Of a DNA stretch of 64,000 bases, positions 57,260 through 64,000 are shown one piece after another (positions within the stretch are counted from its first letter, which is position 1; every line of letters begins with the position of its first letter). The DNA is taken from NCBI RefSeq assembly GCF_014842875.1, contig NZ_JACYXZ010000003.1, positions 496,001-560,000 on the forward strand, in the 5' to 3' direction. Below the pieces are notes generated by a model. That model saw nothing but the letters and a program-made list of their open reading frames with translations, made no database searches and was not told where the DNA came from. The translations under genes were made by a program, and so were the position numbers. The DNA comes from Nocardioides donggukensis. GTDB lineage: Bacteria; Actinomycetota; Actinomycetes; Propionibacteriales; Nocardioidaceae.

Positions 57260-57607
57260 CTAGCGGGATCGGAGCAGCGAGTTGGGGCGGAACGTCGCCC
57301 GCCGGTCGGCGTCCTCCTTCGCCGCTCGGACGTACTCGAAGCCGGCGGTGGTGACCAGCACCGACCCTGCGGCCCCGTCGGCGCCCCCGGTCGCCAGCAG
57401 CCGCTCCCCGCAGGCCAGGTGCAGCGGCGGGGCATGGAACGCGTTCCGGTCGACCTCCTCCTGCGTGCCGAGGAACGCGATCGGCCGGCCGAGGCCGGCA
57501 CCGCAGACGCCACAGATCCGGCTCAGCGCGCACTGGGTGACGCGCCGGGTGTCCAGCGTCCCGTCCTCGGCCCAGGCGAACGGCGCCGTGCCGGCCGCGG
57601 GGGTCAC
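57260..57607 (-). CDS. Small zinc-ribbon-like hypothetical protein
   Basis: 115 residues from GTG 57607, overlapping the desaturase stop by 4 bases. Cysteines in CGVCG and a later His and Cys (PPLHLAC) could bind a zinc ion. The motif IAFLGTQEEVDRNAFHAPPLHLACGERLL is recalled from conserved actinobacterial proteins of unknown function. No membrane segment. Between the desaturase and PolDom genes it gives no clear role. Confidence 0.6.
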   Translation of the reverse strand: MTPAAGTAPFAWAEDGTLDTRRVTQCALSRICGVCGAGLGRPIAFLGTQEEVDRNAFHAPPLHLACGERLLATGGADGAAGSVLVTTAGFEYVRAAKEDADRRATFRPNSLLRSR

Positions 57608-58815
57608 GACGCGGTCCGCGAGCGGGACCAGGCGCCGGTCTCGGTGCGCCGGGTCGGGCGCTCGGCGTCTGCGCGGCGGCCCCGCTCCACCGGCGGCGAC
57701 GGCGGCTCGGGGGTGTCCGGGGCGGTCATGGAGTTCGGCAGCGACAGCTTCAGGATCGTGCGCAGTGCCTGTCCGTACTGCCTGGCCAGCGGTCCGGTCG
57801 TGTACGGCAGGTCGTACTTCTCGCACAGCGCGCGCACCCGCACCGAGATCTCGGCGTACCGGTTGCTCGGCAGGTCCGGGAAGAGGTGGTGCTCGATCTG
57901 GTAGCCCAGGTTGCCCGAGGCGATGTGCAGCACCGGGCCGCCCTCGAAGTTCGCCGAGCCGAGCATCTGCCGCAGGTACCACTCGGCGCGGGTCTCGTCC
58001 TCGAGCTCCTCCTCGGTGAAGTGCATCGCCCCGTCGGGGAAGTGCCCGCAGAAGATGATCATGTAGGACCACAGGTTGCGGCTCAGGTTGGCCGTCGCGT
58101 TGGCCTTGAGCGTGCCCTTCCACCCGCGGCCGGAGAGGGCCGGGTAGACGACGTAGTCCTTGAGGATCTGGTTGCGGCCCTTCCTCACGATCTGGCGCAG
58201 CTGCCGCTTCATCTCCTGCGGGTCCTTGCGGCCCTTGCGGATCGCGTCGAGGTCGAGGTCGTGGAGGGCGACTCCCCACTGGAACAGCCCCGCCAGCAGG
58301 GCGTTGTAGACCGGCTGGCCGAGGTTGAGCGGGTGCCACCGCTGCTCCCGGGCCATGCGCAGCACGCCGTACCCGATGTCGTTGTCGTGGCCCAGGACGT
58401 TGGTGAACTGGTGGTGCACGTAGTTGTGCGAGTGCTTCCACTGCTCGGCCGGCTGGGCGGTGTCCCACTCCCAGTTGCTGGAGTGGATCTCGGGGTCGTT
58501 CATCCAGTCCCACTGGCCGTGCATGACGTTGTGCCCGATCTCCATGTTCTCCAGGATCTTCGCGAGCCCGAGCATCGCGGTCCCGGCGACCCAGGCCGGC
58601 CGGGAGCCGCGCCGGGCGTGGGCACCGACCAGCAGGGTGACCCGGCCGGCCGCCGCCAGCGAGCGCTGCACGGTGATCATCCGGTTGATGTAGGCCGCGT
58701 CCGCGGCGCCGCGGGACTCCTCGACGTCGGCGCGGATCGCGTCCAGCTCACGGCCGAGCTGCTCCACGTCCTCCTCGGAGAGGTGGGTGTACTCCTTGAC
58801 GTCCGAGATGGCCAT
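57604..58815 (-). CDS. Membrane fatty acid desaturase (acyl-lipid type)
   Basis: 403 residues from ATG 58815; AAGGAG lies 6 bases upstream. Three histidine boxes are complete: HNVMH, HSHNYVHH and QIEHH in YQIEHHLFPDLPSNRYAEI, which together hold two iron ions. Hydrophobic stretches at about 65-85 and 175-195 support membrane insertion. It introduces double bonds in acyl chains, with electrons from a ferredoxin-type reductase encoded directly upstream. A tandem 7-base repeat sits next to the ribosome site, and an in-frame ATG at 58896 would add a repeat-encoded N-terminal extension. The C-terminus is basic. Confidence 0.93.
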   Translation of the reverse strand: MAISDVKEYTHLSEEDVEQLGRELDAIRADVEESRGAADAAYINRMITVQRSLAAAGRVTLLVGAHARRGSRPAWVAGTAMLGLAKILENMEIGHNVMHGQWDWMNDPEIHSSNWEWDTAQPAEQWKHSHNYVHHQFTNVLGHDNDIGYGVLRMAREQRWHPLNLGQPVYNALLAGLFQWGVALHDLDLDAIRKGRKDPQEMKRQLRQIVRKGRNQILKDYVVYPALSGRGWKGTLKANATANLSRNLWSYMIIFCGHFPDGAMHFTEEELEDETRAEWYLRQMLGSANFEGGPVLHIASGNLGYQIEHHLFPDLPSNRYAEISVRVRALCEKYDLPYTTGPLARQYGQALRTILKLSLPNSMTAPDTPEPPSPPVERGRRADAERPTRRTETGAWSRSRTAS

Positions 58816-58830
58816 CGGTGTCTCCTTCGG

Positions 58831-58892
58831 TCGGTGGTCGGTGGTCGGTGGTCGGTGGTCGGTGGTCGGTGGTCGGTGGTCGGTGTCAGTGG
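58831..58892 (-). repeat. 7-bp tandem repeat upstream of the desaturase
   Basis: Seven complete TCGGTGG units fill 58831-58879. A partial unit (58880-58885) and a degenerate TCAGTGG (58886-58892) follow. On the minus strand the tract reads CCACCGA and ends a few bases before the AAGGAG ribosome site of the desaturase. Confidence 0.95.
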
Positions 58893-58927
58893 TCACGGAG
58901 CGAGCGCCGACGAGCGTCTCGGGACCC

Positions 58928-60004
58928 TCAGACGTCGAGCGTGCAGTCGCCCGCCGCCGCCGTGACGCAGGTCTGGACCTGCTCGTTGGGCTGGCCGAGC
59001 TCGGTGCCGTTGCGCAGGTCGCGGACGGTGCCGGAGACCAGCGTCAGCGTGCAGGTGTGGCAGATGCCCATGCGGCAGCCGTACGGCATGCCGACCCCGG
59101 CCTGCTCCCCCGCCTCGAGCACCGTCGTGGCTCCGTCCGCGACCACCTGCTTGCCGGAGTTGCGGAACGTGATCGTGCCGCCCTCGCCGCCCTGCCCGTC
59201 CAGGGCGAGCGAGAACCGCTCCAGGCGGAGCCGGTCCTCGACGCCCGCCGCGTCGTAGTGCGCGGCGACCGCGTCGAGCATCGGCCCCGGGCCGCAGGCC
59301 CAGGTGTCCCGCTCCCGCCAGTCCGGGCAGAGCCGGTCCAGGTCCGCGAGGTCGAGCATCCCGTCCCGGTCCGTGTGCTGCTCGTGCAGCGTCAGGCCGG
59401 CGTGCTTCCGGGCCAGGGCGGCCAGCTCGTCGCGGAAGATCATCCGCTCCGGCGTCGGTGAGGAGTAGTGCAGGACGACGTCGGGCATCGTGCCGCGACG
59501 GTCGAGGGTCCGGAGCATCGCCATCACCGGCGTCACGCCGCTGCCGGCCACCAGGAAGAGCAGGCGCGCCGGGGGCGGGTCCGGCAGGACGAACTCGCCC
59601 TCGGGGAGGGCGAGGCGGACGATGGTGCCCGGCGCCAGGCCGCGCACCAGGTGGGCCGAGAGCAGGCCCTCCGGCATCGCCCGCACGGTGATCGAGATGG
59701 TCCGCCCACGACGCCGCGGAGGGGAGCTCACCGAGTAGGAGCGCCACTGAAACCTCCCGGCGACCTGGACCCCGATCCCGACGTACTGTCCGGGCCGGTG
59801 GTCGTAACGCCAGCCCCAGCCGGGCCGGATCACGAGGGTGGCGGCGTCGTCGGTCTCCGGGACGACCTGCTCGACGCGCCCGCGCAGCTCGCGGGTGCTC
59901 CACAACGGGTTGAGCAGGGAGAGGTAGTCGTCGGGGTGCAGCGGCGTGGTCAGCTTCGAGCCGAGTCCGCGCACCCGGTCCCAGCCGAGCGCGGTGTCGC
60001 TCAC
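58928..60004 (-). CDS. Ferredoxin/flavodoxin-type oxidoreductase with 2Fe-2S domain (desaturase partner)
   Basis: 358 residues from GTG 60004, with GGAGG four bases upstream; an earlier ATG at 60058 lies within a palindrome and is unlikely. The FAD-binding RSYSVSSPP, NAD(P)-binding LFLVAGSGVTPVMAMLRTL, and C-terminal plant-type 2Fe-2S motif CRMGICHTCTLTLVSG (with a fourth Cys in QTCVTAAAGDC) follow in the usual order of a CDO/oxidoreductase family reductase. It transfers electrons from NAD(P)H to the desaturase encoded downstream. The same pair occurs in mycobacteria (DesA3 and its reductase). Confidence 0.92.
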   Translation of the reverse strand: MSDTALGWDRVRGLGSKLTTPLHPDDYLSLLNPLWSTRELRGRVEQVVPETDDAATLVIRPGWGWRYDHRPGQYVGIGVQVAGRFQWRSYSVSSPPRRRGRTISITVRAMPEGLLSAHLVRGLAPGTIVRLALPEGEFVLPDPPPARLLFLVAGSGVTPVMAMLRTLDRRGTMPDVVLHYSSPTPERMIFRDELAALARKHAGLTLHEQHTDRDGMLDLADLDRLCPDWRERDTWACGPGPMLDAVAAHYDAAGVEDRLRLERFSLALDGQGGEGGTITFRNSGKQVVADGATTVLEAGEQAGVGMPYGCRMGICHTCTLTLVSGTVRDLRNGTELGQPNEQVQTCVTAAAGDCTLDV

Positions 60005-60038
60005 GTGACCTCCCGGGTCGAGGGTGAGGGGGCAGGTC

Positions 60039-60062
60039 GTCAGTGAACACATGTTCACTGAC
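60039..60062. promoter_or_regulatory. TetR-type operator palindrome in the desaturase/reductase promoter
   Basis: Two 11-base arms, GTCAGTGAACA (60039-60049) and TGTTCACTGAC (60052-60062), flank a 2-base centre. The reductase promoter has a perfect TTGACA -35 on the minus strand (forward 60066-60071), so the palindrome covers the spacer and -10 zone, the typical place for a repressor. The regulator is not in the window. Confidence 0.75.
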
Positions 60063-60131
60063 TGGTGTCAACCGGCGGTCCGGGACCCGGGAGCGGTGCC
60101 CGCCCTACCGCGGGGGAACTACCGTGGGGGC

Positions 60132-60530
60132 ATGGCCTACGAAGTCGACAAGTCCGACGCCGAGTGGCGCGCCCAGCTCAGCGACGAGGAGTACGCCGTC
60201 CTGCGCAAGGCCGGCACCGAGCCGGCCTTCGTCGGTGAGTACACCGACACCGAGACCACCGGCGTCTACCGCTGCAAGGCCTGCCAGGCCACGCTGTTCG
60301 AGTCGGACACCAAGTTCCACTCCGGCTGCGGGTGGCCGTCGTTCTACCAGCCGGTGTCCGACACCGTGGAGTACCTCGACGACACCTCGCACGGCATGAA
60401 GCGCACCGAGGTCCGCTGCGCGAACTGCGGGTCGCACCTCGGTCACGTGTTCCCCGACGGCTACGGCACCCCGACCGGGGACCGCTACTGCATCAACTCG
60501 ATCGCGCTCACCCTGGAGCCGAAGGACTGA
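60132..60530 (+). CDS. msrB: Peptide-methionine (R)-S-oxide reductase
   Basis: 132 residues. Two CxxC pairs (CKACQ and CANCG) bind zinc; GCGWPSF and the catalytic Cys in RYCINS complete the MsrB fold. It reduces methionine-R-sulfoxide in proteins, using thioredoxin. A TACCGT hexamer ends 7 bases before the ATG (60120-60125), so a leaderless transcript is possible. The gene ends in a 23-base overlap with the convergent LuxR gene. Confidence 0.97.
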   Translation: MAYEVDKSDAEWRAQLSDEEYAVLRKAGTEPAFVGEYTDTETTGVYRCKACQATLFESDTKFHSGCGWPSFYQPVSDTVEYLDDTSHGMKRTEVRCANCGSHLGHVFPDGYGTPTGDRYCINSIALTLEPKD

Positions 60531-61680
60531 CCCGCGGCCCGTCCGCGGTCGCGAACCACCCCGACGGGCCGAGCTCGGTCCCCATGCGTGGGACGTACTG
60601 GTCGAAGTAGATCCGCGAGATCAGCTCGCGGCGGCTACGGACGTCGGCCTTGGCGAAGACCGACTTCAGGTGGTCCTGGACGGTGTACGCGGAGACGCTC
60701 ATCGCCATGGCGATCTCCTTGGTCGGCACCCCTTGCAGCACCAATGAGGTGACGTCGCGCTCGCGCCGGGTGAGGTCGAACGCGGCCACGACCAGCGGCA
60801 CGATCTCCGGCGGCCGGGCCTCCTCGATGGTGATGACGACGTCCGCGCCGTCGGCGCCCGCTCCCGAGAGCGGAGCCGCGTGCAGCACCAGCCACATCCC
60901 GCTGGCACCGCGCAACCGACCACGGGGCGGGCGCGAGGTCTCGCCACGCGCGTAGCGACGGGCGGCGCCGACCAGACCCGCGATCACCGCCTCCGGCGAG
61001 GCGCTGTTGTCGCCCGAGAGCAGATCGGCGACCCGCTCGTCCGCCCCTTGACTGCGCTGGAGGACGGTGTCCTCGCGACCGATGATCAGGACCGTCGGGC
61101 CGGTGTCGCACGGCCGCGGCCCGGTCGTGGCCGTGGCGATCGAGGCCAACATGCCTCCGCGGATGCCCAGGGCGAGCACGTCGGAGAGCGACCCGACGAA
61201 GGCGGCCTCCTCCTGGGTGAACGGGGTGTCGTCGGCACCACGAAACAGCGCCACGCCACCCCACACCCGCTCGCCCTCCCGGCAGACCGCGCGGAGCTCG
61301 TCGGCGTACCCGAAGTGCGGGATCATGAAGCGCGACATCCGGGCCGACTCCTCGATCCGGCCTTCGGTCAGGGCGTGCACCCCCGCCGCCGCGATGCCGT
61401 GCTCCGCGAGCTCGGTGAACGCGGTCGGCTCCGGGACGCCGTACTCCAGCAGCCCCCACTCGCGGTCGTGGCTGTTGCGCCCCAGCAGGTCGCCGTACTT
61501 GCGGGCGCCGGTCATGAGACGCGTGGTGGGGTCGATGCTGGCCAGGCATCCCGCCACGAACGGCACCGCACGACCCAGCGACTCGACCGCCTCGCCGATG
61601 AAGGAGTCCAGGTCGAGGCCGGCACGGGCGACCACGTCGACGTCGCGGCGCACCCGCTCCGCGGTCAGACCCAGTGCCAT
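60508..61680 (-). CDS. LuxR-family transcriptional regulator with GAF-like sensor part
   Basis: 390 residues from ATG 61680. The C-terminal HTH (about 305-365) shows FDLTRRERDVTSLVLQGVPTKEIAMAMSVSAYTVQDHLKSVFAKADV, with the LuxR recognition helix. The N-terminal part (about 20-190, FIGEAVESLGRAVPFVAG... and AFVGSLSDVLALGIRGG) resembles GAF-like ligand-binding domains. There is no receiver domain. It is divergent from the RidA/PIG-L fusion and FAD oxidase genes, which it probably regulates. A 11-base inverted repeat lies in the shared intergenic region. Confidence 0.85.
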   Translation of the reverse strand: MALGLTAERVRRDVDVVARAGLDLDSFIGEAVESLGRAVPFVAGCLASIDPTTRLMTGARKYGDLLGRNSHDREWGLLEYGVPEPTAFTELAEHGIAAAGVHALTEGRIEESARMSRFMIPHFGYADELRAVCREGERVWGGVALFRGADDTPFTQEEAAFVGSLSDVLALGIRGGMLASIATATTGPRPCDTGPTVLIIGREDTVLQRSQGADERVADLLSGDNSASPEAVIAGLVGAARRYARGETSRPPRGRLRGASGMWLVLHAAPLSGAGADGADVVITIEEARPPEIVPLVVAAFDLTRRERDVTSLVLQGVPTKEIAMAMSVSAYTVQDHLKSVFAKADVRSRRELISRIYFDQYVPRMGTELGPSGWFATADGPRVSPSAPG

Positions 61681-61816
61681 GGCACGAGTGTCCACCTCCC
61701 GGGCCCCGGGCACCATCCCAGTTTTCTGGAGGCCCGGCGCCCCCGGGGCACCCGGGGCCGCAGACCCCCCGACGGTGGGATGGTGCGCGGCCCTCCGGGC
61801 GAGGACGCTGGCTCCC
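61681..61816. promoter_or_regulatory. Divergent promoter region LuxR / RidA-PIG-L with inverted sites
   Basis: GCACCATCCCA (61710-61720) and TGGGATGGTGC (61776-61786) are a perfect 11-bp inverted pair, with 55 bases between them. They could be paired binding sites of the LuxR regulator. GGGCCCCGGG-like palindromes occur between the arms. No convincing -35/-10 set was found. Confidence 0.55.
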
Positions 61817-62875
61817 ATGAGCGCCGACGACCTGACCCTCGACGAGCACGGTCCCCTCGACGAGCACGGCCGCCTGCTGCACGAGGACGACCTCGTGGCC
61901 CAGCTGGCGCTCTCCATGGCACGGCTCGAGGAGGCCCTGGCCGAGGAGGGCCTGGGGACCCGGGACCTCGCCGAGCTGACCGTCCGCACCACCGAGCCGG
62001 AGGCCCTGGGCTCCGCGCTCGACGTCGTCGAGGAGCGGCTGGGCAGGGCCCCGGGGCGACCCCGGCTGAGGGTCGAGCCGGTGCCGGGGCTGGCGGTCCC
62101 CGGCATGCTGGTCGGTCTGACCGGGCGGCTGCGGCCGCGGACGCTGATGGTCGTGGTCGCCCACCCCGACGACGAGGCCTTCGGGTGCGGCTCGGTGCTG
62201 GCGCACGCGAGCGCCCACGGGCTCGCGAGCGTGGTGGTCTGCGCCACCCGAGGCGAGCTGGGCGAGCCCGCCCCCGGCTCGGGCGTCGACCCCGACCGGC
62301 TCCCGCGGGTCCGGGAGGCCGAGCTGCGTCGCGCCTGCCAGCTGCTGGGGGTGGGTCGGGTCGAGCTGCTCGACTACACCGACTCCGGGGTCGCCGGCGA
62401 TCCCGCCCCGGGGTCCCTCGCCGCGGCCGACCCCGCCGAGCTCCGCGACCGGGTCGCGCGGCTCCTGGACGACGTCCGGCCCGAGGTCGTGGTCACCCTC
62501 GACGCCAGCGACGGCCACCGCGACCACGCCGCGATGCGGGACGCCACGCTGGCGGCGCTCGACCGCGCCGCGCACCGACCCCGGCGCACCTACCTGTTCT
62601 GCCTGGCCCGGTCCCTGATGACGGAGTTCACCGGCGACCCGACGCTGGGCACACCTGCGGAGCAGATCACCACCCTGGTCGACGTCTCGGCCCACCTCGA
62701 CCGTCGCTGGCAGGCGATCCGGACCCATGCCTCGCAGGTGCCGCCGTTCGATGCCATGGGCCCGGAGCTGCAGCGCGGCTTCCTCGCCGTCGACCGGCTG
62801 CGGAGGGTCGATCCCCCGTGGCCCGGCGGCCCCGTCGAGACCACCTGGCTGCCACAGGTGGCCGCCCCCCGCTGA
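61817..62875 (+). CDS. RidA-like / PIG-L deacetylase fusion protein
   Basis: 352 residues from ATG 61817. The C-terminal 245 residues form a PIG-L/LmbE zinc deacetylase, with VVVAHPDDEAFGCGSVLAH (AHPDDE) and GHRDHAAM. The first 100 residues look like a RidA/YjgF domain: DLVAQLALSMARLEEALAEEGLGTRDLAELTV, then GRPRLRVEPVPGLAVPGMLVGLTG, where the Arg of PRLRV may match the conserved RidA arginine. PIG-L enzymes remove acetyl groups from GlcNAc derivatives, for example in mycothiol synthesis. A fusion with a RidA domain, which deals with reactive enamines or imines, is unusual. The substrate is unknown. Confidence 0.78.
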   Translation: MSADDLTLDEHGPLDEHGRLLHEDDLVAQLALSMARLEEALAEEGLGTRDLAELTVRTTEPEALGSALDVVEERLGRAPGRPRLRVEPVPGLAVPGMLVGLTGRLRPRTLMVVVAHPDDEAFGCGSVLAHASAHGLASVVVCATRGELGEPAPGSGVDPDRLPRVREAELRRACQLLGVGRVELLDYTDSGVAGDPAPGSLAAADPAELRDRVARLLDDVRPEVVVTLDASDGHRDHAAMRDATLAALDRAAHRPRRTYLFCLARSLMTEFTGDPTLGTPAEQITTLVDVSAHLDRRWQAIRTHASQVPPFDAMGPELQRGFLAVDRLRRVDPPWPGGPVETTWLPQVAAPR

Positions 62876-62932
62876 CCTCGCGCCCGACCCGGACCTACCC
62901 GGGACCACCCACCGATGCAGAAGGAAGACGAC

Positions 62933-64000
62933 ATGACCATCGAGGAGACGCTCGAGCCCCCCGCCTCCGGTCCCGCCGAGTCCCTCCGGGGCCTCTGCGG
63001 CGGGAGAGTGCACCTGCCCGGCGAGCCCGGGTACGACGCGGCCCGGGCAGCCTGGAACCTGGCCGTGGACCAGCGCCCGGCCGCGGTGGCCCTCCCCCAG
63101 GACGTCGACGACGTGGTGGCCGTCGTCCGGGCCGCCGCGGCGGCCGGCCTCCGGGTGGCGCCCCAGAGCACCGGCCACAACGCCGGACCCCTCGCCCATG
63201 CCGGACTGGAGGGCACGGTGCTCGTGCGACTCTCCGACATGACCGGGGTCGACATCGACCCGGGAGCCCGGACCGCCCGCGTGGTCGGGGGGACCCTGTG
63301 GCAGGACGTCGTCGCAGCCGCCGCACCGCACGGCCTGGCGGCCCTGCACGGGAGCTCCCCGGACGTCGCGGTGGCCGGCTACTCCTTGGGCGGCGGGCTG
63401 TCCTGGTACGCACGCCGGCACGGACTGGCCGCGCACCAGCTGACCGCGGTCGAGATCGTGACCGCCGACGGCACGCTGCTCCGGGCGGACGCCGAGCACC
63501 ACGCCGACCTGTTCTGGGCGCTGCGCGGTGGCGGCGGAGGCCTCGGCGTGGTCACCGCCCTCGAGTTCCGGCTGCTGCCGCTCGCCGACGTCTACGGGGG
63601 GATGCTGCTGTGGGATCGTGCGCACGCCCCGGAGGTGCTCCGCGCCTGGACGACGTGGACGCGGCACCTCCCGGACTCGGTGACCACCTCGGTGCGGGTG
63701 ATGAGCTTCCCGCCCCTGCCCGAGCTCCCGCCGTTCCTCAGCGGGCGTCGGCTGGTCGTGGTCGACGGCGCCGTCCTCGAGGACGACGGGACGGCCGAGG
63801 ACCTGCTGCGGCCACTGCGGGATCTCGGCCCCGAGATGGACACGTTCGCGCGGATGCCGGCGGCCGGCCTGATCGACGTACACATGGACCCGCCGCAGCC
63901 CACGCCCGCCGTCTCCGGCCACGCGATGATCGAGTCGGTGCCGGAGGAGGCCGTGGCGGCGCTCCTGGCGGAGGTCGGGCCCGATGCCGACACCTCGCTG
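62933..64000 (+). CDS. FAD-linked oxidase, berberine-bridge-enzyme type (cut by window end)
   Basis: The visible 356 codons are open to the window edge. AAGGA lies 8 bases before the ATG at 62933; an ATG at 62915 is also in frame. The FAD-binding type 4 domain is clear: QSTGHNAGPLAHAG, whose His is a candidate for covalent flavin attachment, and GSSPDVAVAGYSLGGGLSWYARRHGL. After about residue 215 the substrate domain begins. Members oxidise alcohols, sugars or alkaloid-like compounds, with O2 as acceptor. It lies 57 bases after the RidA/PIG-L fusion gene, so they may share an operon. Confidence 0.85.
   Translation, partial: MTIEETLEPPASGPAESLRGLCGGRVHLPGEPGYDAARAAWNLAVDQRPAAVALPQDVDDVVAVVRAAAAAGLRVAPQSTGHNAGPLAHAGLEGTVLVRLSDMTGVDIDPGARTARVVGGTLWQDVVAAAAPHGLAALHGSSPDVAVAGYSLGGGLSWYARRHGLAAHQLTAVEIVTADGTLLRADAEHHADLFWALRGGGGGLGVVTALEFRLLPLADVYGGMLLWDRAHAPEVLRAWTTWTRHLPDSVTTSVRVMSFPPLPELPPFLSGRRLVVVDGAVLEDDGTAEDLLRPLRDLGPEMDTFARMPAAGLIDVHMDPPQPTPAVSGHAMIESVPEEAVAALLAEVGPDADTSL

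Noticed and set aside
58831..58892. CRISPR-like array
   Set aside because: The 7-base units have no spacers; it is a simple tandem repeat.
60005..60058. ATG at 60058 as start of the reductase
   Set aside because: The ATG lies inside the 24-bp palindrome and the promoter. GTG 60004 has a GGAGG site four bases upstream.

Overview
The window is high-GC actinobacterial DNA. Genes are dense and often overlap by start/stop codons, many start at GTG, and the core order glmU-prs-rplY-pth of Actinomycetota is recognisable. The gene content suggests a Nocardioides-like (Propionibacteriales) organism, but there is no rRNA here to prove it. No insertion sequence, integrase, CRISPR array or origin was seen. 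No stretch longer than 300 bases lacks a gene. The longest gene-free gaps, all described below, are 31642-31873, 30112-30326, 34043-34218 and 49181-49341.

1-30111: a surface polysaccharide cluster. A plus-strand operon (1-7233) encodes the end of an MFS transporter, a TolB-like propeller, an alpha/alpha-toroid protein, a WecG/TagA transferase, WecC, WecB and a FemAB/CelD-like acyltransferase. Two Wzz-like proteins are divergent (7172-8696). They are followed by an O-antigen ligase/polymerase and two tandem paralogous beta-helix proteins. A ten-gene minus-strand operon (22287 down to 11993) encodes an epimerase, RmlC, a DegT aminotransferase, a Gfo/Idh dehydrogenase, a WsaF-like transferase, a PglD-like acetyltransferase, a GT2, a Wzx flippase, a second DegT aminotransferase and a second GT2. 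A 1585-residue secreted protein with four DUF4082 repeats, a WbpD-like acetyltransferase, another GT2 and the initiating sugar transferase complete the set. Together they can make nucleotide sugars (UDP-ManNAcA and a 3-amino/3-acetamido sugar), start a lipid-linked unit, flip it, polymerise it and modify it.

30327-31641 (pth, rplY) and 49342-51909 (prs, glmU, tRNA-Gln) are core genes. Between them, 31874-49180 is an accessory block. It holds an arylsulfotransferase and a type VII secretion-like locus. A plus-strand operon there encodes two WXG100-like proteins, a T7SS-signal protein and three unrecognised proteins. It converges, at a strong two-way terminator, on a minus-strand operon encoding a secreted coiled-coil protein, a substrate-binding-like lipoprotein, a receptor Ser/Thr kinase and an FHA-containing EssC/EccC ATPase. 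The canonical EccB, EccD, EccE and mycosin genes are absent. This is the most interesting system in the window.

51957-64000: a LigC-type ATP-dependent DNA ligase opposite tRNA-Gln/glmU, a small hypothetical protein, a patatin, an acyltransferase, a DinB-like protein, a LigD-type polymerase domain, a zinc-ribbon-like protein, a fatty acid desaturase with its ferredoxin reductase behind a TetR-type palindrome, msrB, a LuxR regulator divergent from a RidA/PIG-L fusion, and a truncated FAD-linked oxidase. Lipid remodelling, DNA end repair and oxidative repair are the themes.
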